From Liriodendron chinense (Eukaryota; Streptophyta; Magnoliopsida; Magnoliales; Magnoliaceae): 64,000 nucleotides of DNA. This document shows, in pieces, positions 1 to 11,185 of the stretch. The position numbers were made by a program, and so were the translations under genes. The first letter of the stretch is position 1, and every line of letters begins with the position of its first letter. The notes below the pieces were generated by a model. The model ran no database searches and had not been told where the DNA came from. It was given only the letters and a program-made list of their open reading frames with translations. The stretch is from assembly GCA_003013855.2 (NCBI GenBank), contig PVNU02003892.1:558001-622000 (forward strand), in the 5' to 3' direction.

Positions 1-407
1 TCACAGGACACTTGATATATGTGATAATTCTCATACAATTTTAAAAAGATATTATGTCATATTCTTTTCCCTTTTTTTTATGACGACGGGGTGTCCCCGC
101 CCCTTTTTAAGGCAAGACTAATCCCTGCGGATGCATGCAATCACCCGCAAACCACGTGCATCGGGTAGAGCACGGGGAGGGGAATTGAACTCACGTCCGT
201 GGGAAGCAAACCCAGGACGCTAGCTATTCAACCAAACCCTAGGCAGGTTTCTTTTCCTTTCTTTATGGGGTAGTTTCCAAAAGTATTACAGAAATTTATT
301 CCTCTATCATTGTAACAGATTCTCTTTGAGGTTATAAATATAGAAAAGACACACCCCTCATGACTCACCTTGATTTGGTGAAGCCATTCAAATTTTAAAA
401 TTCTTTA
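1..407 (+). repeat. 5' LTR of the copia element (partial, interrupted by a SINE)
   Basis: Bases 1-61 match 4103-4165, and 258-407 match about 4170-4302 (shared TTGATATATGTGATAATTC and TTTGAGGTTATAAATATAG). TTATAAATATAG is a plausible LTR TATA box. The LTR probably begins left of the window, because the 3' copy starts near 4050. Scattered indels between the copies suggest an old insertion. Confidence 0.8.
71..248 (-). mobile_element. tRNA-derived SINE (Au-like) inserted in the copia LTR
   Basis: This segment is absent from the 3' LTR copy and is bordered by a 9-bp direct repeat TTCTTTTCC at 62-70 and 249-257, the expected target-site duplication. Read on the minus strand it has a pol III A-box-like TTTGGTTGAATAGC, a B-box-like GAGTTCAATTCC, and an A-rich tail (the T run at 71-79 on the plus strand). 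The body, ending in GGGGACACCCCGTCGTC, resembles the Au SINE family from memory; a library search would confirm it. Confidence 0.75.
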
Positions 408-3400
408 TGGGATCAGAGTTGATACCAAGGTGAGTCATTCCCCAAATCATTTCCATTCTCATCTTCGTAGTTTTCTCTTTCTTATTTCCCTTTTCATCGT
501 AATGGCAACTCTCGTCTCTTCTTCATCTCTCTCATCTGGGTTTAAGTACCTTTATCCTTCCACACTAAACGTTGGGAACTTCGTTTCCATTAAACTCACT
601 CCATTCAATTTTCTTCTTTGGAAAACCTAAATCATGGGGAATACAAGAATGATTTGGTTGGTAAGCAAGAAAGAGAGAAAGGAGTTGTTCGCCGAATTTG
701 TGGCAAACCAGTCCATTCGTCCATAGACTCCATACACTATTGGCACCAGTTCAACCACACTTATCAGCCCAAGGATGTTTCCTAGGCTGATGTTTCCATG
801 ATTCGGCTTGGTTTCTTGATACCGGCCAATCCGCTCACATGACTGCAAATGTTGATAAGCTTCACTCACCCCATCATTATAATGGTTCTGACAAGATCCT
901 TGTTGGGAATGGGAATGCTCTCGATATTAATCATATAAAATGGACCTCTATTGACATGGGAAATCATCATTTGCAGTCGAATAATGTCTTAGCTGTTCCA
1001 GAGATTAAAAGAACCATTTATTTGAGTCAACAGATAAGTGACTATCCTTATGTGTTCGAATTTTTGTCGACTAGCTTTTTAATACATAACAAGGAAACCA
1101 GATAAGTGATTACAGCAAGCAATAGATGTGGCGGTTCATACACCTTGCAGCCTAATAGTGGAGAAACATTTTTCTCAACTCAGTATAGGGTGGGGAGTGA
1201 TGAGATTTGGCACCAATGCTTAGGTCAGCCTCACATCCATGTTGTGGATCGTTTGAAGAAGAATAAACTCATTATGAGTAAGAATAATGCTAATAATAAA
1301 GTTGAGAAAGTTTGTTGTAGTTGTCAAATGGTTGTCGCATGTCGCTTACCGTTTTTACTTTCTAATGAACATTGGAATGAACCTCTCTCTTTGTAATACA
1401 TTGTGGTTTATGGAGAGCGGTTCCTATTCTATCTCATTAGCATTTTAATAAACATCATTTTTGTGGATGCATGCACTCGATTTACATGGTACTTCCCATT
1501 AAAATTTTAAGTAAATTTTTCGACAGTGCTTTATCACCTTTCATAAATAAATTCATACATGGTTTGGAAAATGGATGAGTCTTTCAATCAAGATGGTGGG
1601 GGTGAATTTAAAGAAAAGGATTTTATATCTTATCTTCTCAAACATGGAATCAGACACCAAACGTCTTGTCCCCACACACCCGAGAAGAATGGACTAGCCG
1701 AAGAAAGCATAGATATATTACTGAGTGTGGCTTGACAATAATGTTCTATGGAATGTTCCTAAAAAATTTGGGTCGAAGCCATTGGGACTACAATTTGGTT
1801 GATCAACCAATAACCAACAACCATCTCGTGTTCTTAAATGGCAATCTCCTTATATTTGGTTGCCAATGTTTCCCTATTTAAGGGATTATGCAAAAACTAA
1901 CTTCGGGGAACCAAAAAACAAACTCTTTTGACTTGATTCATAGATAGAATCAATGTTTGACCCTGGTGTTTTCTTAGGTTGTAGATAAGTAGCAAAGATT
2001 ACCATTGCTATCACCACCTACACGCCGTGTGTATGTTTCTAGACACGTAGTATTTGATGAGGTGACATTTCCGTTTAGGGATGCCACTTTTCTCACCAAC
2101 TAATACTAATGAGGAAATCACAATATTTTATGAATGGATTACAGGTGCAGCCAATCAGTTGAATGATATCTCATCGCCATTATTTATCTCTCCTCTTCCA
2201 ACAATGGAGGAATTCTCTCCATCACAGGATTCACACCCATCATCTACTTATCAAGGACCAACTCACTCTATGACGGTTGACTCCTCAACTGCACCATCAG
2301 TGATGGAAACAGCTATCTCCATTTCAATTTCACCATCCTCAACAACGCCTAACGTTGGTAGTATCCAGGAGCCGCCTACCACTGTTGCCGAAGCTTCTAC
2401 TGGTGGTCCCATGAGTTAGATAGTGGTGACACGATCTCGGGTTGGTACTGCCAAGCCTAACCCAAAAGTACTTCTCATCCAATTACGCATTAATTGCCAA
2501 TGCCATTTCAACTAAATCCAAGACAATAAAATCTGCTTTCAATCGCCCAGGATGGCAATCTGCAATGCAAGAGAAAATTGCCGCTCTGCATCATAATGAG
2601 ATTTAGGAGTTAGTACCCAGAACACCTACAATGAACATGGTAGGTTGTAAATGAGTTTACAAGGCTAAGCTCAAATCAGATGGGCCTTTCGAACATTTCA
2701 AAGCCCGACTTGACGCTAAAGGGTTTAATAAAAAACTTTACAATGATTTTCAAGAAAAAATTTCTCCCATTGTCAAACCCGCTACAATTCGGATCGCCTT
2801 AATTGTTGCACTAGCCCATAATCAGGATATTCAACAGTTAAATGTTACAAAAGCCCTCCTCCATGGGCGTTTAGGTGAACTTTTTTACATGGAACAGCCA
2901 CCGGGATTCAATGATCCCTCCCTCGGCCCACATTTGTTTGTTGTCTCAAGCTATAGGCTTCATCAAGCCCCTCAAGAATGGTTCAACCACTTCAGCACTT
3001 ATCTCTATCTATTGGGTTCTTTTGCAGCTTAGTCAATTCATCACTTTTCATTTGTCATAGCTCGCTTGGTACCTTGCTTCTTTTACTCTACGTGGATGAT
3101 ATCATCTTGACAGGTACTAATCAGGCTTCTCTGAACAAGTTTATTCAACAATTGGGGGCAGAGTTTGTCATGAAATATCTTGGTTTTCTCCATTATTTCC
3201 TTAAGAGTTGAAGTGCAATGGTTCACAGGTGACTCCTTCCTTAAGTCCAACTAAATATGCTTCTAATCTCATTAAGCACAAATGAAGGACTGTAGGCCCA
3301 TCTCTACTCCCTTAATATCAAAACTTTGGTCTCCACAACATGGTGATTCCCCATTCTCTGAGTCACAGTTTTATCAAAGCATTGTGGAGGACTTCAATAC

Positions 3401-4049
3401 TTAACATTTACTGGGCCCAATATATCATATAGTGTCAACTATGTTTGTCAGTTCATGCAAGCACCAACTAATTTTCATTTTTAGTTGGTCAAACATATTC
3501 TCTGTTATATACAAGGTATGTTTGATCATGGCACTCTCTTGTCCAAAAATCTAATGGTTCTATGTGCCCTCTCAGATGCTGACTGGGCAAGTGTCCATTG
3601 ACTCGTTGATCGACTACTGGCTATTGTACCTACCTTGGTGGAAATTATATCTCATGGAGTGCGAAAAAACAACCCACCATGGCATGATCCAGTACCAAGG
3701 TGGAATATCGAGCTCTTGCTTCTACTGCTGCAAAGGTTACCTGGCTATCCTTCCTCTTGTGTGATATTGGGTTGCTTTTGAGTCGACCACCTACCATATT
3801 CAGTGACAACTTATCAGCATCACACATGACTATTAATCCTATTTTTCATATTTTCATGTCTGTACCAAACATTTCGAAATAGACTACCACTTCGTATGGG
3901 AAAAGGTAGCACTTGGATCATTAGTAACTCGGTTTTTCTCCTTCAGTAATCAAGTTGCAAACATCTTCACTAAGCCATTGCCTCACCGATCATTTGAACA
4001 GTCATGGGTCAAACTTGGCCTTTGACCCAGCCCTTGGCACAGTTTGAGG

Positions 4050-4304
4050 GAGCATATAGAAGAAGCAAATCAAAATGGTATTGCTACCCACATGTCCAAA
4101 GATCACATGAGACTTGATATATGTGATAATTCTCATACAAATTAAAAAGATAGTGTAATATTATTGTCCTTCTTTATGGGATAGTTTCCAAAACTGTTAC
4201 AGAAAGTTCTAACAAATTCTCTTTGAGGTTATAAATATAGAAAAGACACCCCTCATGACTCACCTTGATTTGGTGAAGTTGTTCAAATTTTAAAATTCTT
4301 TACA
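4050..4304 (+). repeat. 3' LTR of the copia element
   Basis: This follows a polypurine-like tract and matches the 5' LTR, without the SINE. It ends in TTCTTTACA near 4304. The exact start is uncertain because the 5' copy is cut by the window edge. Confidence 0.7.
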
Positions 4305-4888
4305 CGACACTTCCTGGAGGCCCAAACTATAGCATTTTTTTAATCACCTTCCACAATAACTGGACCCAGAAAATCATTCAAAGAACCTTTGGTTTCTGTG
4401 CCATGTCCTATTAATTTTACAATGTTTTCGTCACTCTTCAAGGATTTTGGATCTAGTTGGATGAGTTTTTGTATTTTGTGTGTTAACGTGCGTTATTTAG
4501 GCTCTAATAACTCATCCTATCTTTTTACTTCTTTATTTTTTTTTCAAGAAAAATGAATACATTTTAAGTGCAATTTGACAGGTAAAAAAGGAAAAAAGAA
4601 CTAAACAATCCTTTCCGGTAGTAAAACCAAAACGAGATTTACAACTAGGATCAAAACCCATCAAAACAAACACACACAAAAAAAGGATATAGAAGAAGCT
4701 AATTCAAGAAGACTGAACTCTGTTTTCAACCAAAACCTCCACAGCAAAAAAGAAAAGAAAAGAAAAGAAAGAGTTGACTAAGTTGATGAATTGGGTCCTT
4801 AAATTCGAATAAAACAAAGGAAGCGGCCCGCCCATGATGAAAAAAAGGTTTGAAGGAACCATTCATGAAAATTGATAGCGGTTTCGAA
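4305..4888. other. Noncoding DNA, probably intron 1 of the minus-strand gene
   Basis: AT-rich sequence with simple A-rich and CA tracts (ACACAC near 4901). No exon of the neighbouring LIKE COV candidate could be found here on the minus strand. If that gene call is right, this DNA and the copia element belong to its first intron. Confidence 0.4.
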
Positions 4889-5082
4889 TCATCCTTTTAC
4901 ACACACACACACACCCCGAAGGTGAAAAATGGAATTTTCAATTCTAGAAAGGAAAAAAAATGCCCATCCAGAACTGCCGAAACAAATCCGATCCAATCGG
5001 TGAAAAGGGTTCTCTGGAAAATCATCATAGAATTGAAATACCATGTACTCTTCCAAATTCAACAACAGATTGAATGACATGA

Positions 5083-5102
5083 GGGGGGGGGGGGGGGGGG
5101 GG
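5083..5102. repeat. Poly(G) run of 20 bases
   Basis: Twenty consecutive G on the plus strand (poly-C on the gene strand), only about 20 bases inside the predicted intron 1 donor of the minus-strand gene. Such a run can form G-quadruplex structures and is prone to length errors in sequencing. Confidence 0.95.
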
Positions 5103-5125
5103 CGGGCGAGAGAGAGAAATCTGAC

Positions 5126-5275
5126 CTCTCGACCATGCGAAGCCGCAGAAGCAGCAGCGGAAGAAGAGGAAGCTTTGGATCCGGAATCATCTTCGATGGA
5201 GTCAGCAACTGGTATGAGGAGCTCTCGATCTCTATCTCTGCTGGCCATTGTAATCAACGATCTGTCGTCGCCCAT
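5126..5275 (-). CDS. First coding exon of a LIKE COV-type membrane protein gene (partial)
   Basis: The minus strand opens at 5275 with a 50-residue exon, MGDDRSLITMASRDRDRELL followed by IPVADSIEDD and a Ser/Ala-rich stretch ending SHGRE. It is followed by AG|GTCAGA, a good donor at 5125-5124. From memory, plant LIKE COV (LCV, DUF502) proteins begin with a very similar acidic, Ser-rich cytosolic N-terminus with RDRELLIPVADS and a GRE just before the first conserved SWASKKF block. Those proteins are multi-pass membrane proteins linked to vascular patterning and vesicle trafficking. The membrane-domain exons are not in the window and would lie to the left, beyond the copia element. Past 5126 the open frame turns low-complexity (poly-Pro from the G run), supporting the splice. 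Only the N-terminus is seen, so the family call is moderate. Confidence 0.5.
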
Positions 5276-5480
5276 CAGCAGCAGACGCTGCCGCTGCTGC
5301 TTCTTGACTTGTTGCAGAATTCAAAGAAATCTCTCTCTCCCTCTCCCTCTCCCTCTCCCTCCTCTCTTTTATCCTCTTTTGAAAAGAACTAAAAACAGTT
5401 AATTACAGAGAGATTTCTGAAGAAGAAAATGGGGAAAAGAGAGTAATGACGAAAGTTAGCTGACGGTTAAAACAATGTTT
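5276..5480 (-). promoter_or_regulatory. 5' UTR and core promoter region with GA-rich tract
   Basis: Upstream of the minus-strand start codon, the sense strand carries a purine-rich repeat (GAGGGA and GAGAGA units, plus-strand 5331-5370), common in plant 5' UTRs, followed by a GCAGCAGCGG-type leader. No clear TATA box could be placed. Confidence 0.4.
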
Positions 5481-6040
5481 CTTAGCCGTCCATTTGTTTT
5501 GTACGACGTGTCCCATCTAAGGTCTAAAATGTACTGATTTTTAGACCAGAAAAAATCTCAACGGTGGGGCCTACCTGATGGAAAGCTCAGATCTTATCCA
5601 TGTGAATCGAACATTGGCACACGCGCTGCGTGTGATTGGGCATTAAAACCGATCTGTTTCCGCGAGAAATATTCGCATGCAGTTTTGTATGCTGCATCTC
5701 ACGTGCAACGTTTTTGTTTTATTTACTGCAAATGTGTCACTTCATTTAAAAAAATCCGGACCGTGAAAAATGGTGGGCCATACAATGAGGGTAAAAAATG
5801 CTCCTGTCGATTCATCAGGTGCGCCACACCCAAACAGCGAGTCTGACCATCAGCTGTCCGTTGATTTAGACGGTACAGATTGCGTTATGAATGGACCATC
5901 CTGGTGATCTTCATGATGGTTCCCACCTTTTGTACGGTCAGATGTTAACAGAAACTTGCGGGTGGAAGAAGGGCCCACATAGTGTGGCAGCTATGGAGGT
6001 ACTGCCCACACAGGACCTATCTATAGAGGGATGGTCCTGT
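5480..6040. other. Intergenic DNA without a recognised gene
   Basis: No coding signature. It contains scattered fragments of the local MITE vocabulary (for example GTGGGCCATACAATGAGG near 5772). Confidence 0.5.
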
Positions 6041-6485
6041 CAGGGACTCTGTGGGGCCCACCGTGATGTTTATATTTTATCCACTCCATCCATCTATTTT
6101 GATAGATTATTTTAGGGTATGAGTCCAAAAATCAGGCAGGGTGAAGTCTCGAGTACACCACGCCACAGGAAGAAGTGGTGGTTGAAAGCCTACCATTGAA
6201 AATTTCTTGTGGGCCACAGAAGTTTTGGATCAAGCTGATATTTTTGTTTTCCCTTCATCTAGTCTATGTGGACATATGAACAAGTTGGATATAAAATAAA
6301 CATCATGGTGGGCCAGGAGAAATTTTCAACGGTAAGAGTTCAATCCCTACTGCTTCTGTGGTATGGGTCCACTTGAGCCTTCTATCTGCCTCCTTTTTGG
6401 GCTCATGCCCTAAAATGATCCGTGAAAGTGGATGGACGGCGTGGATAAAATATATACATAAATGTTGACCCCACAGAGCTCTGCG
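6041..6485. mobile_element. MITE of the GGGCCCACC-core family
   Basis: The ends are inverted repeats: CAGGGACTCTGTGGGG on the left and the complement of CAGAGCTCTGTGGGG on the right. Inside is the recurrent core: GGCCCACCGTGATG, then a CCATCCATCTATTTTG block, then CCACAGGAAGAAGTGGTGG, and mirrored pieces near the right end. No coding capacity. Confidence 0.7.
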
Positions 6486-6716
6486 TCTGGCAAATATGGC
6501 GGTATATCCCGAAAACTACATTAACTATATATTAATAGCGATATTTTCATTATATCTAAAGGTTTTAAAACGACTTGTTTTTATTGCAATATGATCAGAC
6601 GAGGATAAACTTTGAGAAATTTGTTAAATAAATGTATTTTTTAATTTTAAATTTGACTGTTAGTTGGCATATTTAATATTTTTAAATATTTTTTTATTTT
6701 TGACGGCTTCAACAAT

Positions 6717-7274
6717 GGGAGCGGATGAGCTGTTACCCAGGTACCAGCTTAGTGGGTGTTACCCCTACCATGGGGGCCCACCTTGATAATGTATTGTATA
6801 TCCAATCTGTCCATCCGTTTCTACAGATCGTTTTAGATTGTGTTCCCAAAAATTAAACAGATTCAAATCTCAGGTGGACCACACGAAAGGAAAGAGTCTT
6901 GATTGAGTACCTCACCATTAAACATTCTAAAGGGCCCATAGTAAGGTTTTTGAAATTTTATTTTCCATCCAATCTGTTGATAATTTCAATAAGATATGGA
7001 TAAAGGGAAAATACAAATATCAGCTTGATCCAATACTTTTGTGTCCTATAAAAAGTTTTTAATGGTCATTCGTTACTTATTCTAGTCATATGGTCCATCT
7101 GAGGTTTGAATCATATTAAGGTTTGGTATCATGTTCCAAAATGAGATTTTAAAACCGATGGACGGCGTGGATATATAAAAAAATAAAATGAATACATAAA
7201 GGTGGGCTTCGCACGGTTGGGGTAACACCCACTGAGCTCTTACCGGGTAACAGCCTAACAGCTAATCCGCTCCC
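6717..7274. mobile_element. Long-TIR MITE (GGGAGCGGAT ends)
   Basis: About 50 bp at each end are inverted repeats: GGGAGCGGATGAGCTGTTAC on the left and, in complement, GGGAGCGGATTAGCTGTTA on the right, both continuing to AGTGGGTGTTACCCC. Flanks TTCAACAAT and TTAACAATA look like an imperfect 8-9 bp target duplication, suggesting a Mutator-like origin. The interior is the shared GGGCCCACC core. Related copies with the same ends lie at 19206-19640 and 25163-25710. Confidence 0.8.
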
Positions 7275-7448
7275 TTAACAATATCACGAGAAAAACCTTG
7301 AAATTTGAAAATCTACCGGGAATCAGGGCCGAGAGATTGCCGAGAACGAAAGCCAGAGATGCCAGCGAGGGATGTTGGTGTTAATATACATTTCATCCGT
7401 CCGTTCTTTGCTCGTTTTAGGATTATGAGACTAGATTATGGAGAGTGA

Positions 7449-7815
7449 CAAAAGTTGCTACACCCACGCATTAGCTATGCTAGCTACACCGGGTGTAGCA
7501 ATGACCCGCCATGATGTATGTGATGTATCCACGCCGTCCATCCATTTGGTGAGATCATTTTACTGCATGACACCAAAAACAAGGCAGATCCAAGGCTCAA
7601 GAGAACCCAGCACAGAAAAAAGTGGGGATTGAACGCCTACCATTAAAAACTTCTTGGGGGCCAATTGAATTTCGGATCTTCCTCATTTTTTGTATATTGC
7701 CCTGAAATAATATTGTAAAATGGATAGACAGGTGGATACAAACACATGCATCATGGTGGGGTCATTGCTACACCTGATGTGGTTAGTGTAGCTAACTCAT
7801 GTGTGTAGCAAAAAT
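7449..7815. mobile_element. TIR element with TTGCTACAC ends
   Basis: The left end reads TTGCTACACCCACGC then GGTGTAGCAATGACCC. The right end complement reads TTGCTACACACATGAG then GGTGTAGCAATGACCC. The terminal inverted repeats are about 50 bp. The interior is the GGGCCCACC-type core, here CGCCATGATGTATGTGATG and its mirror. Confidence 0.75.
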
Positions 7816-8714
7816 TTTCCATAGTGGATATATCTATTATGCTTATGAGTTTGGTTGTTTGAATTAATACAAATGCAAAATTAGACATATGCTAAGCCTT
7901 GAATTAACTATGCATGCATGCACACACAAGTAAACTATCTCACATAGACTAACTGCTTACTTAGCTAAATTACTTACAGACTATATTGTGCACTTAGAAT
8001 AGTTGCTCAATTAGTTGAATAATTTGTAATTTATGTGCTTAGACCCTTAGATAAGCTCAAAAACACGGTTGATTATACATATTCACTCATAACAACTGTT
8101 ACCTTTTGTCTTTTTTGCTACATTTTTTTTTTTTTACTTTATTTTTTCCGTTCATCTGCTTAGTGTTGCTCAATCCTGTGTAGCAGGGCTATAACTTATT
8201 TTATCATCTTCACCTGATTGACCCCCTTGTAAGATTGTGTGAATCATTATTGTATGAATAATACATAGGCAAATACAATAATCCCCTAAAATTCGTATGT
8301 CCCTTGAAGTAGAGGTCGCACATAGTGTGGGCAAGAGGGATGCCCAATCTATTTCTCTCGCAATCGAGACCCTTACTCAAAACTCTACATTTGTAGGCTA
8401 TCCATGTGAGTCATTTGGGTAGGGAAAATTTCACAATTCCCAAAACCCGAAGGTGTATCTACGGACTCTAGCTTGATTGGGGACATGTATCAGCCTAACC
8501 AACTAATGGCGTGCAACTCCAAATATTTAAGTGTATAATATGGGCTACCTTTAGAAAAGATACTACACAATCAAGAAATTCAAACCGAGCAAGACCAAAT
8601 CATATACACCATCACTTGCACCTGAGAGTGATGAGCATGCATATAACCCCATTGAGTAACCCTTACGACTCGCAGAAAGACTCGAAATGTTTGCATGGGT
8701 GGCTTTCACGCTCA
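7816..8714. other. Intergenic DNA, nothing recognised
   Basis: AT-rich stretch with no gene or bounded repeat seen. Short ORFs here have no recognisable protein features. Confidence 0.5.
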
Positions 8715-8985
8715 TCCAACCTGTTCATGAGGTCACACAGGCATGGATAAAGGAAAACACAAATATCAGCTCGATCCAAAACTCATGCGACCACCAAGAG
8801 GTTTTCAATTTCTTGTGGTGTGGTCCACCGAGCTTGGAATATATTTAAAATTTGGTTTCATGCCTAAAATGAGCTTAGAAGACGAATGAACAACATAGAT
8901 GAAAGACATTCATTATGATGGGCCCCATATAGTTTACTCAGCCGTTTAAGAATATTGAGTTACTCAGTAACAAGGCACTTCCCAC
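8715..8985. mobile_element. Truncated MITE, right half only
   Basis: Begins in mid-core (GAGGTCACACAGGCATGG, AACACAAATATCAGCTCGATCC) and runs to the outer end ATGGGCCCCATATAGTTTACTC. The matching left half is missing. Confidence 0.55.
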
Positions 8986-10235
8986 ATTGTGTAGCGATGG
9001 GATCACCACGCCAAACCTGTATGGTGTGTGTTGCTGCTGAAATATAAGCAGCTGGTGCGATGGGCTGAAATCCATTGTTAAGGGAGAGTTCCTTCTGCAA
9101 ACGAGACGATGTTGCTCAATCGTTGGAGATTTGAGCTACCTGCAAGGTGAAAGGAGAGAGGCAAAGAAATGGAGGCCGGGGTCCGATCATTAGCCCTTCG
9201 ATACCTGAGTCAGATTGGGATTACAAACGGGCAGTAGCTTAGCTTGGTGTTGATTGTGTGTGCCTTTCTCTCATGTGGATGGGGGTATTTATAAATGAGG
9301 GCATCCACCAACTCCCTGGCCTGATGGGACAGGGCAGGTGGCGTGGTGCATCATATTGGGAGATCAATCATGGTGAGGGGCACCATGCTCCTACCCTTTA
9401 CTGCATTTATGAGGGTAGGTGCAGGCGTCATGCTGCTTGTTAGACATCATTTATGGGAGGGTCGTACCCTCGCTCAATGGGTTCCCTGTGGCTCACACCA
9501 CTTAGTCAAGGTCGGGCTATTTGATCGAGCCAAGCTAGTGTAAGAAAAGCCCGATGACCCATTCCAAGAAGAGCTCTCTGCCTCACAAACATCCTCCGAT
9601 GGTTCTTGATACCGGGACACCCTATAACTCCTTAGCCCATTAGACGACCGAGTTAAGAGGCCAGTACCGATCTTCTGCATGAAGTTATGATAGGTCGGGC
9701 ACTCGGGCATACCTGTCTCGTGGTGGCTAGATGTGTGGCGGGAGGCTGGTATAGAGCTTGGCCTCTCGAGGTTCGCCCTATAGCTTAGCTCGGGATATTT
9801 CCCCACAGCAGTGTAGATTCTTTGTAGTGCCATTGCGATGCATGTGTTTTTATCTTCACGGTTCATCCTGCTCATTTTTATATTAGGGCATGAGTATAAA
9901 ATTGAAGCATATCCGAAGCTAAGTGGACTGCACGAGATCCTGACGTCCCCCATTCAAACCTTCCTGCAGTCCGCATTGATGTTTATTTGTCATCCAATCT
10001 GTTCGTAAGGTCACACAGACAGGGAAAACACAAATATTCGCTTAATCCAGATCTTTCGTGGCTCAAGAGGCTTTTAATGACAGGCGTTAAATCCACACTG
10101 TTTCCTATGGTATGGTTTACTTAAGCTCTGGATATGCTTAAAATTTGGGCCATGTCCTAAAATGATCTGTAAAAACGAATGGATGGAGTGGATAAAACAC
10201 ATACATCACCGGTGGGCCATACAGAGAATGTACAC
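8986..10235. mobile_element. MITE of the GGGCCCACC family split by a solo LTR
   Basis: MITE sequence up to about 9031 resumes at 9843 with the usual GTGTTTTTATCTTCACGGTTC, ATTAGGGCATGAG, GGTCACACAGACAGGG and ACATACATCACCGGTGGGCC blocks. The 811-bp gap in between is a separate LTR insertion. Outer limits are approximate. Confidence 0.6.
9032..9842 (-). mobile_element. Ty3/gypsy (Tat-type) solo LTR
   Basis: TGCTGCTG at the left end and GATGCA at the right end give TG...CA termini, flanked by the 5-bp duplication TGTGT (9027-9031 and 9843-9847). On the minus strand it has a TATA-like CATTTATAAATACCCC followed by CTGACTCAGGTATCGAAGGG, which resembles the CTTAGGCATCGGAGGG motif typical of Tat-lineage LTRs. 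No internal retrotransposon domains flank it, so it is a solo LTR left by recombination. Confidence 0.68.
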
Positions 10236-10274
10236 CACACGATAGCGCTATGCAATCCACGTCCGCTTGGTGCA

Positions 10275-10861
10275 TCGTAGGTAGGGCTCTCAATGGAGAG
10301 GGTCAGATCCGAGATCCGATTAGCTCCGAATCTGTATAATGCGGATTTGGATCTTAAAATAGGTCTGATTAGTTAAATGGACCGGATTTGGATCTTAAAA
10401 TAGGTTCGATTACTTAAATGGACTGGATATGGATTCACAAGAACATATTCGAGTTCGATCCGAATCCGATTAAGATCCGACTCATTGTCACCTTACTGTA
10501 TATGTTATATTCATGCTGGCCATCTATTTTACAAATTATTTTAGGCCATGTTGACTATACCATAGTAAATAGTGGGATTTGCATCATCTTTCTACTAAAT
10601 TAAATATATTATATTATATATTTTATTTCATATATTTTTTTAGATTTGTAATGGCGTGAATTCAGACTTAGATCCGACCCGAATTCGATGATTATATGGA
10701 TTCTGGATCGGAAATCGATCTAACAATTTATAAATGGATCGGATATGGATATCACCTTTTGGATCCAAGTTGGATCTGAATCCGGTCCGAATCCGTATAT
10801 ACAGACTTGGAGCCGGATCCAGTTGGATCCGATCCATATCCGACCCATTGAGAGCCCTATT
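10275..10861. mobile_element. TIR element with AGGGCTCTCAATGG ends
   Basis: The left end TAGGGCTCTCAATGG is mirrored by CCATTGAGAGCCCTA at about 10847-10861. The interior is full of permuted GGATCCGAATCCGAT-like words. Flanks ATCGTAGGT and ATTCGTATG are a possible imperfect target duplication. Confidence 0.7.
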
Positions 10862-10866
10862 CGTAT

Positions 10867-10997
10867 GGTGTCAATGGGCCAGGCTCGGGCCTGAAAGATC
10901 AATTTTTAATAGGCTCAGCCCGACGTACCGGCCCGAAACAGTTCCAACATCCGGGTCGATGTCTAGCTCAGGCCCGGACCGGCCCGTTGACACCCCT
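10867..10997. mobile_element. Small MITE with GTGTCAATGGGCC ends
   Basis: GTGTCAATGGGCCAGGCTCG on the left is mirrored by GGCCCGTTGACACCCC on the right, about 130 bp in all. A related, partly decayed copy lies near 27943-28055. It ends less than 200 bp upstream of the CCDC25-like start codon. Confidence 0.65.
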
Positions 10998-11059
10998 AGG
11001 TGCATGAATGGGTCTCGCACACATGTGGTCGGCCGGTTCGTGTGCCCGACCCAGCTCTT

Positions 11060-11185
11060 CAATCTCTCCGCGTGCAAGCCGCTCTATCATTTCTCGGATC
11101 CCTCCTCCTATTTCACTTCCTTCTCAAAACCCTAATCTCTGATCTCCCTGTATTGGTTTTGAGAGGAAAAGAGGAAGAAGGGTCC
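11060..11185 (+). promoter_or_regulatory. Proximal promoter and 5' UTR of the CCDC25-like gene with telo-box
   Basis: A pyrimidine-rich leader (CTCCTCCTATTTCACTTCC) contains AAACCCTAA at 11127-11135, a perfect telo-box. This motif is common near the transcription start of plant genes linked to translation and growth. No clear TATA box was found. Confidence 0.5.

Larger units (their letters stand above)
1..4304 (+). mobile_element. Degenerate Ty1/copia LTR retrotransposon, left end cut by window edge
   Basis: Two diverged copies of the same LTR flank a broken pol region. Pieces of the usual copia order are visible in shifting frames. A gag-pre-integrase stretch lies at about 839-1400. An integrase core with the HTPEKNGLAEE motif lies at about 1560-1760. 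Reverse transcriptase lies at about 2640-3215, with the catalytic YVDD encoded at 3089-3100. RNase H lies at about 3560-3990. Just inside the 5' LTR, at 408-419, TGGGATCAGAG resembles the initiator-Met tRNA primer site of copia elements (usually TGGTATCAGAG). A polypurine-like TTTGAGGGAG sits near 4042. No gag is recognisable, and many stops and frameshifts separate the domains, so it is dead. The order integrase before RT marks copia rather than gypsy. Confidence 0.87.

Noticed and set aside
71..248. tRNA gene or tRNA pseudogene
   Set aside because: It has A- and B-box-like words but no cloverleaf and a much longer body with an A-rich tail; it fits a SINE.
4889..5125. C-terminal extension of the LIKE COV candidate exon
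   Set aside because: The frame turns into poly-Pro from the G run and then low-complexity sequence; a good donor at 5125 precedes it.
9474..9953. 159-residue minus-strand open frame
   Set aside because: Covers most of a gypsy solo LTR and its junction with a MITE; no conserved motifs.
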